Positions 9,610-20,971 of a stretch of DNA of 64,000 bases are shown here, piece by piece (the first letter of the stretch is position 1; the number at the start of each line of letters is the position of its first letter). Below the pieces are notes generated by a model. It had not been told where the DNA came from, made no database searches, and worked only from the letters and a program-made list of their open reading frames with translations. The position numbers and the translations under genes were made by a program. Origin of the DNA: Bryoerythrophyllum caledonicum (Eukaryota > Streptophyta > Bryopsida > Pottiales > Pottiaceae); contig OZ020514.1 of assembly GCA_963971425.1 (NCBI GenBank), positions 10,731,218 through 10,795,217 of the forward strand, written 5' to 3'.

Positions 9610-10268
9610 TGACATTGGCGGCTACACACTTAAGATTATTGGATGAACCAATTTTGTGACACCACAATTTACTCCGCATGACGAAGATAATTTATCGGCG
9701 TTCATGATTCCGAAGTTACCGAACGTGCCCGGCACCAGCACCGATTTCGCTTACGTTATTGCATGATTTCACTCCGAGTCCCTTACTAAATCAGTAAACA
9801 TTTTTATTAACTTCCAGATTCATGACAGTGAACTCATGCGCTAGTTGACATTACAACACAGGTTAGGTTTTCGCTTTTGATTTTTACAAAGCGCTGCCAC
9901 CGGTCACTGGTGATTAGGCTTGAGTTAATTTACTCCAGCTGAGTATTAACAGTTCCGCACCCACTCATCAGTGATAAAAAGAAATTACCATCTACAATAA
10001 CACTCCTCAAGGGCGTGACTTCAACGTGAAAGTTTAGCATGGCCGGATCAAATGTGCGTCAAAGCTTCGAACTGGTCAGGGAAGTGTCAATAGACCATCG
10101 ACTGTTTATATGATTCCAGAGAAGTGATTCGACATGTCACACTATCTGATGTTTCTTTCTAGCAAGGACTCCGAATACTACTTCTCGAAACTGGGCAACT
10201 GATCTAACCATATATCCTGTCAACCTGTGCACGGAGGAAAGCTACGACAATATAATCACATTGGATGC

Positions 10269-10763
10269 TCAGTATGGGCGCTGTCCCACGTAGTTGCCCG
10301 GCGGATTGTAGCTGCAGATGATGTACACCGCATTGTCGTTGCACAGCACCGACGCGCACCCGACCTCCGTCGTCTTGCGCCACACCACCTGAGTGTAGTG
10401 CCCGCACACCTTCCCCGCGCTGCACGTGTTGGTGGAGTATCTGTAGTCCCGGCCCTCGTTCACCCACATGGTGACGGCCTCCAGGGGCGTCCACGCCTTC
10501 CCGGAGCCCCAGAACAGATTCTCGCCGTACGGGCCCCCCGAGTGCCGCAGCGGGATGCTCGTGGCCTGCTGCGACGTCGCGTAGTTGCGCGCGTACGTCG
10601 CCAGGTTGTCGTTCCACTTGAGCGGGGGGACGCCCACCTTGCTCCGCGCTTCGTTGTGCGGCGTCAGGAACGCGGCCGGCGAGTTCGCATCGGGTGACAA
10701 GTACTGCGCATCCGCCGCTGCTGCAACCATCACGAGCACAACTAGCACCCCGAACCTCGCCAT
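10269..10763 (-). CDS. Pathogenesis-related protein 1 (CAP domain), copy c, lacking one conserved cysteine
   Basis: Single-exon gene for 164 residues with a signal peptide (FGVLVVLVMVAAAADA). CAP blocks HNEARSKVGVPPLKW, GPYGENLFWGSG, VTMWVNEGRDY, CGHYTQVVWR and the PPGNYVGQRPY tail are intact and nearly identical to copy a. Where copies a and b read AKCIPLRHS and SRCLPLRHS, this copy reads ATSIPLRHS, so the first of the six PR-1 cysteines is gone and one partner cysteine should be unpaired. It does have GGPYGE, closer to the usual PR-1 HSGGPYGEN than the RGPYGE of its sisters. The best TATA box of the three genes (TATAAAG) lies about 120 bp upstream. The frame is open, so it is called functional, with possibly altered stability. 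Confidence 0.92.
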   Translation of the reverse strand: MARFGVLVVLVMVAAAADAQYLSPDANSPAAFLTPHNEARSKVGVPPLKWNDNLATYARNYATSQQATSIPLRHSGGPYGENLFWGSGKAWTPLEAVTMWVNEGRDYRYSTNTCSAGKVCGHYTQVVWRKTTEVGCASVLCNDNAVYIICSYNPPGNYVGQRPY

Positions 10764-10882
10764 CCTGACGCCTCCAATCTAGAGAACTCCGAAACTGAAG
10801 CACTCGGATCTAGACACTCGTGGATCCGCGAACTGTCGTGTCTGAACTCGGTGCTGTGATATGTCAATCATCTGAGGCGGGG

Positions 10883-10889
10883 CTTTATA
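10883..10889 (-). promoter_or_regulatory. TATA box of PR-1 copy c
   Basis: The minus strand reads TATAAAG about 120 bp upstream of the ATG in a G/C-rich setting shared with copy a. Position and sequence fit a core promoter. Confidence 0.55.
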
Positions 10890-11472
10890 GGACCTGATGG
10901 CGGTCGAAGGTTGCAGCTGCGCAACGCGCCTTCCCACCCGCAACTCGTGCACTCAACGTCGGATCGCTTTTTATTTCAGGAGTTCGGAGCGGACGTCCAT
11001 GGATGACGATACACCAAAAATGGTAATCAGAGTCGAATACCTCATTAAGTAACACGGTTCATTCCGGGGCCGATCAGACAGTTCATGGTGGTTACTGTAC
11101 ACCAGCCTAGTGCGGCAGAATACAATCTCAACAAATTTGGATGAAACCAGTGACACATCCAGCGCTTTAAGACAGCCTCGGTGAGGATATTCCGAGTCTA
11201 GATTAAAGCTGAGATTTCCCTGGGGAGTCTTGGGTGCGACAAGAGTGTAATCAGTGGAGCTTTGGAGGAATGAGAAGTTGAGGAGAGGAGGGTACGAGAG
11301 GGCATGGGCCACTGAGATTGTTGCCATCTTCGTTGTACCCAACTGTGCGTGGAAAGAGTACTTGTGTGTGATCTCGGTGGCGTCGATCTTGGGCTCGGAT
11401 AACTTACCACGGAATCGGGTGGCGGAGTGGCGGACACTGGGCCTGTTTCAGCGCCGGACTACGCGACGGATT

Positions 11473-11602
11473 AGCCACACACTAATCCACACTCTAATCC
11501 ACTCACTAAACCACTCACTAAACCACACACTTAAGCACACACTAAGCCACACACTAATCCACACACTAATCCACACACTAATCACACACTAATCCATGCA
11601 CT
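11473..11602. repeat. 12-bp minisatellite CACACTAATCCA upstream of PR-1 copy c
   Basis: This is the partner of the array at 2981-3108, with about eleven units of CACACTAATCCA and variants (CTAAACCACTCA, TTAAGCACACAC). Unit order differs from the other array, showing independent turnover since the duplication. Confidence 0.8.
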
Positions 11603-11740
11603 ATTCCAGGTTACTAAACCCGCGCACGATATCAGATGCTTAAACTTGTTATTTTCTTTCCTCCAGCTTCTTTTTCTCTTCGCTTTTCTTTACTCGTAGT
11701 TGCATTTATCTTACTTTTTCTTTCCTCCATTTATTTCCTC

Positions 11741-12663
11741 CAAAAAACACTTCAAAATTGTTAATTACAGTGCAATGAGTAAGGATGGAAACAAATAATC
11801 TTATTTCTAGTTTTAACTGTAGAATCCTCATACAACACTTACAAAATAACGTAATTACAAAATCTCATTAACTATGACCATATAGATTGAAAGGTTACAG
11901 TGTTTGAAGTAGAAATAATGGTTCATTTTCATCCTTGGGTTGGGTGGATCAATAGACTTTGACTTCACTTGGTGTCAAAGTTTTGCACTACACAAGATCT
12001 AACTTTTATATCATCATGTTGATCATGATATTAACTCCATGCACACGAGTTTTTAGAGGCAAAGAAGGGATGTAGCATATTCAAAAAAAATTGTGCAAAG
12101 AGTGGAGGTTCAAAAAGCGCTAATTCACATTTAAATTTTTTAGGAACAAAATATTATGTTTTAAAATGATAATTCAAATTGTCAATAAGAAGGTTTACAC
12201 CACGTCTTATAATTAAAAAAAGTATAAAGTATAAAGATCTCAAAGTCTTATGTGGAAAAGAAGAAGTGATTTCAGTTCCTTGCCCGACAATGTGTGGCAA
12301 TGTGTGAAAATCTTTATCTTGGAATAAAATGCATTTTTTTACTAAAGACAAGAACTATCTTATAAAAAACATGAAAGGATATAATATTACTTCCTAGTAT
12401 TGAAAATCTCAAAATCACTAGAGTGTCTTAGCAAAAGTTTTTGGAGTTTCCGACGTGCCCACACTCGACAAATTTTTCTTTTAGATGGCATAACTTTTTT
12501 CTGAAAGTCCAATGAGAATAAAATATTATACTCCCACATACCTCTTGTCTTCTTGTCTCTGTACAAAATTTCAAGAATTGCAAAAATAAATTGCAACCAT
12601 GGAAACGTGCCCTTGATTTGCAAACAGACTTTTTCCCCATGGCTTTTATCATCTAGGGGTTAA
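11741..12663 (-). mobile_element. TTAA-flanked TIR element, copy D (left end eroded)
   Basis: Reverse-orientation copy collinear with copies B1 and C, from caaaaaacacttcaaaattg to the right end ATCATCTAGGGGTTAA. The left terminal repeat is missing: the body begins directly after the end of the PR-1 duplication homology. It is non-coding. Confidence 0.72.
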
Positions 12664-12938
12664 GAAAAATACTTAAATTGTCGAGATGTAAAAAAGAAAA
12701 AAAAGAAAAAAAGTTGGTGTTGAACCGTATTTCCAAACTCCCAAAGTGGCACGATGAAGCAAGCATACGGCATTCATCCCCCTAACCACTCGACATTCAT
12801 ATCCTCAACGACATTCATCCATTCGACGACAATCATCTACCATTTGCAACATCTTTTGAAGAGAAACTCAGTCACCATGACCACATTTGGCACAAAGCAT
12901 GCCAATCGAAGAGCAAGTATCATTGTGTGAGAGACAAA

Positions 12939-12966
12939 GAGCGAGAGAGAGAGCGAGAGAGAGTGT
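12939..12966 (+). repeat. GA-rich tract in the leader of the SKIP16-like gene
   Basis: A run of gagagagagcgagagaga lies 30-60 bp upstream of the ATG at 12998. GA/CT tracts are frequent in plant 5' leaders and core promoters. Confidence 0.6.
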
Positions 12967-12997
12967 GTTGGTAGTGTTTTGGTAGGGTTTGGGGGCG

Positions 12998-15900
12998 ATG
13001 GAGCAGCTGCCGAGCGCGCTGCTGCAGGAGATTCTGGCCAAGGTCTCGGCGTCCGATTGCGCCCGGGCGGCATGTGTGGCGCGCTTCCTCAAGCTCGTGG
13101 CGGACCAGGACGCGCTCTGGGAGGCGCATTGCTGCGCGGATTTCCCTGTTGCGCGCCAGCTCGACCCCTCCGATGGCCCCTGCTCCTCCTGGAAGGTGAG
13201 AAAGCGGCCTTAAACTGCTTGTGGTTCTGTCTCGGAGGAGAATACTTTTGTTACTGTGTGGTTTGTGCCGCTTAGGTGCTTCCATTTCTCTAGAATTGAG
13301 ACTATTTTAGAGCTGCAATTTTTTAGGAAGCGAGACTATTCCAGAGCTGCGATTTTCGTTTTCTTGATAGTCGGAGAGGAAATTTTAAGAATTCTGAGGA
13401 TCGCTACGGTTTGATGAAGCTTTTGGCGGTGTTTCTGGTAGAATGTTGAGTGAAGGAGTTTACTGTGGAGTTTGTTTGAGGTTTGATTCAGTGGCAGACA
13501 GTGTGTATTCTTTTAAGCAGGATTGTGATGTGTTTAATTTTAAAGTGTGACCTTTCTGGAGCTGCAATTTGAAGTTATTTGATTCTTTGATAGCCGGAGG
13601 GACATTCTAGGGTTGCAGGTGGGGTCTAGGGTTTGAGGAGGTTTGGAATGCGGTGTTTCTGGTAGAATATTGAGGATAATGTTTTTTTAAATGTGCGACC
13701 TTGCTGCTTCATACCGTATATTCGCTTCTTTGCCGTAAAAAATGAGACTATTCCGGCGCTGCAATTTGAGGTCATTTGATTTCTTGACAGCCGGATAGAA
13801 ATTCTAAGCATTCAGATGAGGTCTAGGGTTTGATGAGGTCTGGAATGGATTGGTGGTGTCTCTGGCAGGACATTGGTTAAGGCAGTTCACTATGAGAAAT
13901 TTGAAGATTTCTTTTAGGCTCTATTCAGTGGCGTAGACTGTGTATCTCTTTAGTAGTATTGTGAATCGTTATCTGGAATTCCTGTGTGTATTTGAGGCAT
14001 CGTATTGCTATGATAAGATGATCCGTGTGAGAGGCTGCGTTGGTTGGATCGAGCGGATCATAATGTGTGCTGTACTGTTGTTTTTATGCCAGGAAACCTA
14101 TGAGAAATGGAAGATGTCGCGCTTAGTTCAACGCAGCAAGCTTTGCTGGGATTCATTACGGGATTGGGTGGCAAACAACTTCAAGGAGCTTGCAAGTTCA
14201 TTGGCTCCAGGTATTTTCTTGCTGGCTGCATTGTGGTGTTCACTCTTTGTAAGCAAGGGGCTTAGTGCAGATTCAATAGAAGTCATCCTCTTTGGAGCAC
14301 AGTTGGTTTGATGAGCAGCAGCCTATTGGGAACTTATGTTATGTTTCCCACGCTAGTGCTGAAGATTTAGATTTTCCAGTAATTTCACCAATTCCTGTAC
14401 AGCATCTCATTAACGTATTTGAACACTCTTGCATATTTATTTTGAATCAGGTGCTACGCCGGAGGATCTTGATGAGGCAGAATCAACCCTGAACTGCAAA
14501 TTTCCTCCTGCTGCTCGTTTGTTGTTTCGATTCTGTAATGGACAAAAAATACCTGAAACCGAATTGGACGTAGATGAGGAGCAGCAAGGTGAAGCGCATT
14601 TTGTTGGCCTAATTGGAGGCTATAATTTCTCGCACCACTTCGTTAACGTTCATCTCCTATCCTTGCGGCAGGTAAGTTGATATTTTCTTGGCATACCGGA
14701 TAGTATTCTGATACTTGGTTAACGTGATTGACGGGGGTGATATTTCCTTGGTTTGGGTTCTGAGATGACTGGTATGTCCTGTTCAGGTGGTGAGATTGAC
14801 TGATCACATTTTGCCTCCATTGGCACGAAATCGCCGTATCATTATTGCTGCCTCAAGCAACTTGAACAAGTTTTTCTTTCTAGACTGCGAGGATGGTAAT
14901 GTCTATGTCGGCACTAGAAACTTGCCTGTAGATGGAGAGATGATGGTCTGTGTACCAGAGCAAGCCAGCAATTCGGAGGAAGAGTCAAAAGATGGAATGC
15001 TTCGGTGGCTGGAGAACTACGCTCATTGTTTGCAGTCGGGCATGTTCCACGTTCGCACAGAGGAAGGCAGTCGAAGCATTAGCCTTTATCCTGACACCGA
15101 GCCTTATTGCACTACTGCTGTTACTCGAGGCGTTCAGGTCTGCTCGATTCTAACCTCTAGCAGAATTCGGTCAATTATATCTGTTTACAAAACGAGCCAT
15201 TAGTGCACAACGTTGAGTGAATCACTAGCACTGAACTTGGTCATGGCTTTGATCTACTACCTCAATGGCTCTTGCTCAGTGTGGTTTTCACCTCATCAAA
15301 TATCCCTAAGTCCATTGGGATTCACATTTTGTGGATTCAACTCCTTGATTTGCACCCATTTTACTCGTCAGATTCCTTTTCTAATAGAGTGATGGATAGT
15401 TACTGCGTTTCCTGACAGTTTACGGTATACTACAGGTCCGATGCTCAGGAGTTTTTGTGCCAGAGCTGTCTCGAGTGGAGGAATTGGATGACAGCTACTG
15501 GTTCTCTTACTCGGTTCGCATGCGTCTGCTGGATCCGGCACCTGGCCAAACGGATGCACTCAACACCTGCCAGCTTTCAGACAGACACTGGGTTATCCGT
15601 GCCAATGATACTGTTGTAGCAGAAGTGCGTGGAAGGGCAGTTATTGGAATGGTATGTGGCTCTATAGGCTTTGTCTCGAAGTTGCTAAAGTGAGGAAATT
15701 CTTGCTCAAAATCCGTTTTCTTGTACCTGATATTGGCGAACTAACCGTTCGGGAGTTTTGTGCATCTCAGTATCCCGCGCTGAAGATAGGAGAGGAGGAG
15801 TTTGTATATGAAAGCTGCACAGGACTTAGTGCCAAGAAGGGCTCACTTGATGGCGATTTTACCTTTGTTCCTGGCAGGTGTGTAGTTCATCTCTGAGCTC

Positions 15901-16353
15901 TGTGTATCCTGCATAAATCACGTCATCTGTGGGCATGTATGCCACAACATGGGAGAGCATATTATTCCCGTCAGGGACTTGTGCCGTCTCTGATATCTGC
16001 TCCCCTTACTTCCCAACCCAGTTACCTTATACTTTATAATAAAAAGGGAACATCACCTAAATGGTAGAAGGCGATTTGGTGGATGATGTGTGTACAAGAA
16101 TGGATTAGTCTCCTAACAAATACTAGATTTATTCCATACGAAAATAAGAACGAGTCAATATTCGAAATTTCAAGACAGATTTGAGCCTCTTGCTGTGCAT
16201 ATTTTTGTTTAGGGTGGGATTAAGATGATACTCTCTTAATCTACTCTGACATTTATTTTGTGTGTTCCTTGCAGGATCCTTTCGCCTAAAGGACCTCCTT
16301 TCCAAGCAATTGTGGCTCGATTTCCTTTGGAGGTGCCGCAGTACATATATTGA
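12998..16353 (+). CDS. SKIP16: F-box protein with SMI1/KNR4-like and ApaG domains (SKIP16-like)
   Basis: Seven exons: 12998-13195, 14093-14210, 14451-14671, 14787-15137, 15436-15651, 15771-15877, 16275-16353; all junctions are GT-AG and phases agree, giving 429 residues (Arabidopsis SKIP16 is of similar length). Residues 1-45 are an F-box (LPSALLQEILAKVSASDCARAA). Residues about 85-210 fit a SMI1/KNR4 fold (GATPEDLDEAESTLNCKFPP, RFCNGQ, GLIGGYNFS). The C terminus is an ApaG domain (VPELSRVEELDDSYWFSYSV, MRLLDPAP, CQLSDRHWVI, EEEFVYESCTGL, GDFTFVPG). The family joins SCF ubiquitin ligases through SKP1/ASK proteins as substrate receptor; substrates are not known from the sequence. The start is the first ATG after a GA-rich leader. 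Confidence 0.93.
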
Positions 16354-16481
16354 TACGCACGAGGCGAGTTTTTAAGATGTTGTGGATGTTGTAAATATAT
16401 CTAACTCTGTAAGATGGCTCTCCCTGGTTATCGTTTTTTTGTCATGACATCATGTTTTTGGACGTTTCCCTCTTTCACATT

Positions 16482-18108
16482 TACAGTGACTGCCAATACT
16501 GAGTACAAAATAGCTTAGTCTACCTTTAGCCATTCATATTTTATAATTTACTGCATTTAATGCCATATCAATTGTCGGCTCATGTATACATGCAAGTAAA
16601 TGATGTGGCTACCAAATTACAAGTCTAGCAATGCAAAATAATTTGAGAAAGATATAGATCAAAGTAAATTAGCTCTAATACTCAATTATGCTCACAATTG
16701 GATTATGCAATGAATGCTACAAATTTGACATGCACAAGTGGTTTTTTGGGTTTGATTTTTTGGATGGGCATGTTCTTGGCCTTCACATTTATAATTGTGT
16801 CTCTATTCAGTGCACATCATGTATGCAAATTGAGCAAAATGGTTTCATTGAGGTCTCTTTGTGTTGCTAATAGAACGTAGATAGAAGAAGCTACTTTAGA
16901 GAAGTTGAGGAGGGGTGAAAGTACTAGAAATGTTGCTAGAGGTTTACAAGTATCCCAAAGTTGGATTGCACAATTTCGTAAGCAACATTTGAGTGAGTTG
17001 AGTGATGTGAATCGCAGTTTTGGTGGCAGGCCATAGGTGTATAGTGCAACTGATCGCAGGGCTTGTGTGAGCGAAATCACTACAGGTGGCATAGAAGTTG
17101 CATACAAAGTTGGAAATTACTTGAGAGAAGAGCTTCATGTTGGTATGAGTGATAGTACTGTGAGGAGAGTGTTACGAAAAGCAGGTTTGAAATGTAAAGT
17201 GAAGCAAAAGAAACCAAAGCTCACACTTCTTCACATTAAGAGATGATTAGAATTTGCTAAATGTCATTGCCATTGGAGTGATGATGATTGGGATTGTGTA
17301 TTCCTTGATGAAACCAATTTTGATCTGATGGTCGCAGTTGGTGTTGGTTCCGTGATGGGCAAAGTAGAAGGGTTGGAATGGTGCAACAAACTGTCAAATT
17401 TGGAGGTGGGAGAGTGATGATGTGGTTTGGATGCATGACTCCGAGGTGGCCTTGGTATATTGTGTAGGATTGACGGAAATGATGGATCAGTACATGTATA
17501 GAGAAATTTTAGAGCGAGAAATGATTCATACACTGCATGCATACAAATTAGATCCTGCCAATTTGATTTTTCAACAGGATAATGACCCGAAACATACATC
17601 TAAGAGTGTGGGCCGTTAGCTGAATTTGCAAGAATTCACCCTTTTGAAGTGGCCGGCACAATCTCTAGACATGAATCCGATTGAACACTTGTGGGCAACT
17701 TTAAAACATCGAATAAACCAATGTGAGAGACCTCCCAAAGGAATGTTAGAATTGTCAAAACGTGTTGAAGATTGTTGGGCTTTAATTACTCTCAATGAGT
17801 GTAAGAAACTTGTATAGAAGCATGCCTAAGTACATTGCAGCTGTTATAGGTGCTAAGGGTACGTGGACAAATTTTTAACTTTGTTTCATCTAGTGTGAGC
17901 AAAACGAAGTTTTGGACTGAACTTCACTTTACTTTTTTCTGTACATACATACTTGTGTGTAATAGACCTCAATCCCCATGAAAGTATGACTAATTGCAAT
18001 GGTAATCCTATACAATTTAAGGTTTCATTTTTGGTGCATCCAATTTCCTTACATTGTTTGTTGAATTTCAATATGTTATGTTTGTACTCAGTTTTGGCAG
18101 TCATTGTA
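16482..18108 (+). mobile_element. Tc1-like (DD34E) DNA transposon, full length ends, decayed transposase
   Basis: The left end TACAGTGACTGCCAATACTG and the right end, which read on the other strand is TACAATGACTGCCAAAACTG, form a 28-bp inverted repeat (continuing GAGTACAAA) with two mismatches, bounded by TA. The 1.6-kb size fits a Tc1 element. Inside is a transposase remnant with helix-turn-helix and all three catalytic positions. Land plants usually carry mariner-like DD39D elements, so a Tc1-type DD34E copy is unusual and may trace to transfer from fungi or animals (inference). Confidence 0.88.
16860..17817 (+). pseudogene. Tc1-type transposase remnant (DD34E)
   Basis: The N-terminal helix-turn-helix reads LEKLRRGESTRNVARGLQVS, followed by VRRVLRKAGLK and a basic KPKLTLLHIKR. 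The catalytic motifs are FLDETNFDL (first D), FQQDNDPKHTSK (second D) and WPAQSLDMNPIEHLW (E). Counting from the D of QDN to the E of PIEHLW gives 34 residues between them, that is DD34E. The frame is broken by stops near 16878, 17034, 17244 and 17617 and by at least one frame change between 17330 and 17430, so no active enzyme is expected from this copy. It is the only transposase frame of this type seen in the window. Confidence 0.85.
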
Positions 18109-18305
18109 CAGTACATTCGGTGCATTAGCCTTGGAAAGAAGTGAGATGATTCGCTATGATTGTAGCATATATGTTTCTTGTCCACATATTGAAAATTTTC
18201 CCCTCAAATTGCATCTGCTTATGCCAATCAAGGGTTAAGCAAAGTCTGAATGGAATTAGGATTTACATATCAATTTCAGCCAAGTAAGATTTTCCACAAG
18301 TGTTC

Positions 18306-19269
18306 ATAACCCCTAAAGGACCAATTGTCCGTTGGGGACGCTTTTGATTTCGGGCAGGCTCCTAAAATTCGATTTTTTTTAAATTTTTATTTAAAACTCT
18401 TATATGAGGTTGTCCCTAATAAGAGCTCCATGGAGATATTTTTATTATTATTTTTGGATTTGTGGTTTAAAAGTTAGTACCACTCAAACTTAGAAATGGG
18501 GACTCCGGACAGCTCCAAAATACTGCTAGAAGTTTCTATTGACATTGAGATTTTCCATTTATATAGAGGATATTATTTTCTTTGAAGATGTAAAAAAAAA
18601 ATCTTGTCTTTAGTGTGAGAAAACATTTTAACTCAAGTTAAACATTTTTACACATTTCGGGCAAGTGTGGAAGAAAACTTCATATTTTCTACATAAAACG
18701 TAGAGATCTTCATATTTTTCACTTTTTATTTTTTCAACAACAATATGTGGTGAGAACCCTCTTTCTAAGTGGTTGGATTATCATTTCAAAACATATTAAA
18801 TTCACAAAAAAATAAATCGTGAAATGACAATTGTTGAACCTCCACTCCTTGCTACACCCCTTGTCTAGAATTTTTTTTTTACAGAGAAGGGTTGTAGCAT
18901 ATTCAAAACAAGTGTGCCCCTTCTCTACCTCTAAAAATTGGGATTATATGGAACTTACATCATCCTTAATACAATGGTAAAAGAATCAAACCTTGTGTAG
19001 TGCAAAAATTTGGTACCAAGTGAAGTCAAAGTATGTTGATTCACTCAACGCAGGGAAGAAAGTGAAACATTTTCTTGACTTCAAACACTATATATAATCT
19101 TTCAATCCATGCAGTCAAAGTGCATGAAATTTTGTGAGTATGTTACTTAGTAAGTCTTAATTGAGATCTTCAAGTCAAAAGGATAAATATAAGGTTTTAC
19201 TCATTGTACTAGAATCAACAATTTTGAAGTGTTTTTGGTGTGAAGTTATCACAATCCTTTAAGTGTTAA
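18306..19269 (+). mobile_element. TTAA-flanked TIR element, copy E
   Basis: Forward copy of 964 bp. The left end is ATAACCCCTAAAGGACC (first T of TTAA mutated) and the right end is CACAATCCTTTAAGTGTTAA. The left third (gggcaggctcctaaaattcg) is most like copy A, and the remainder is like B2 and I. An internal inverted stretch around 18865-18920 repeats part of the body backwards. It is non-coding. Confidence 0.78.
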
Positions 19270-20860
19270 TTGGATCAATGGGGATATTAAATGTTTGTCC
19301 AAGGCTTTTCATTGACGGAATAAAGGCAGTAGCTCTAGCACAAACAATGATGATAGCAAAGGGGTCAACCTTCCATCCAGGAGCTACAATGTCATTAATA
19401 AGTGGTTGATATATATATATATATATATATAATTATTAAAAACTAAATCTATTGCTTCCGGAGAGAATTTGTCATTGTAGTATTTGAATTCCATAAATTG
19501 GATACAATAAATTGGATAGTAAGGTTTGGGTTTACATGGTCTGGTGGTGGGTCATTATATTATGGTAGTCGTCTAATGCATATTATGTCTTGGTTTAAAG
19601 CTATCTTTGAACATCATGTCAATATGTTTCTTTTCATTTTCAAAATGTGGCATTAACAATTAAGGGTAATCAGTAAGTCATCAATGCTTTCAAGTATCAG
19701 ATGTAGAGTTGTATTCGCACACATTGAATTCATTGAACAACTGTACAATGATTGGGTTCAAAAAGTGCCAATCATACGGTTTTTTTTTTTTTTTTTTTTG
19801 GTGGAACTTCATAAGTTTTAGAATGACGCTCCAAATGGTCAATAATAACGCTCGCACCGCAACGCGTACTAGTAAAAAACATATATATCAAAATAGGAAT
19901 ATGAAGATGTTTGATATGGTCCAAAAATTATATTTTATGCCCATATGAAGTTACCATAAGAGTTTGCATACCATTGCACTGTAGTACCACAAACTAATCA
20001 GTTCCAGCCTCCAGGTTACTTAGTCAAAACCCACGCAATTCAGCTTAAAATCACCCTCTTTTGTAGATAATATCCCGCATGAAAGAACATCACATAACAT
20101 CACATCTCAACTTTTGAACTGCTAATCCCAATATTGAGAGTCACTCTTCATTTCAAGCCAATCAATGTTCCTGCACAAACTATAATTATTGATGTCTTCA
20201 GGACTTCCCTCATGACTTTTTTTAAAATATTTTAAACGTCCAGTTAATATTTGGTTTACTAATAACCCTTGGTTTTGGTGACACTGAAGGATGCATGCGA
20301 GAGAAGGCTTAACTGATGTATATTTACCAAAGGATGAGCTGTTGCAGAAGCTTCTACCAAATTTTGTTGATGCAGGTCAGTTGTGGACACGAGCTATTCC
20401 ACGCGGGTTAGTGAGGCCGGGAGCGTTTGGCTCTTTGGTCTCCATCAAAGAGTCGCGTCAGGCTTGACTAGAGGCTAGAGCTGTAAGTGATACTTCGGAG
20501 AATGCGTCGTAAAGGTGCCTCTACGTACAACACTGCACTAGCCGTGATATTAATTTTGAAGACACCGACGTGCTGACCCGCTTGCATGACCTCCTTCACA
20601 GTACACGATGCATGATATTCATCTTGTGTACGTTGCATGGCGCGAGCGATGACTCATATCCACCCAGTGTCGATATCCTTGAGGGGTACTCCTTCGTCTG
20701 CAGACTGCACCACAAGCAGACAAGAGAGTATCAACTAGTCTACAAGTCGCACTGTGGGAATATAACTCTTTTCTACAACTTTCGCACGTCCAAGACGCTG
20801 CGTACGTCGTCGTTTCGTCACAGCAGTGAATTACCAGTGCATCTCCGCTAGCTCAGACCT
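19270..20860. other. Spacer without a recognised gene
   Basis: AT-rich sequence with a (TA)n tract at 19411-19431 and a run of about 20 T at 19779-19799. A short open stretch at 20287-20450 (EGLTDVYLPKDELLQKLLPN) looks protein-like but has no recognisable continuation. The frame at 20570-20851 has no family signature. Confidence 0.4.
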
Positions 20861-20869
20861 TAATAAAAA
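20860..20869 (+). promoter_or_regulatory. Possible TATA-like box of the small secreted protein gene
   Basis: The sequence taataaaaac lies about 105 bp upstream of the ATG at 20972, and a run of CTAGCTAG repeats lies between. It is the only A/T box at a suitable distance. Confidence 0.3.
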
Positions 20870-20971
20870 CCCTCCCGCTCCCATGCAGCTGATCATCGAT
20901 CGCTCACCACTGCTCCTGCACTGACTAGTCAGGTCAGCTAGCTGCTAGCTAGCGACTCCTGCACCTCCGCA

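Larger units (their letters stand above)
9934..11735. repeat. PR-1 segmental duplication, unit 3
   Basis: This block is the partner of 1448-3120 plus 4281-4375. It preserves the unoccupied TTAA site (11640-11643) for the element found at 3121-4280. Gene, downstream flank, promoter and minisatellite are all included. Confidence 0.85.

Noticed and set aside
20287-20460. Exon-like stretch (EGLTDVYLPKDELLQKLLPN)
   Set aside because: No flanking exons or family match could be supported; it may be chance or a relic.
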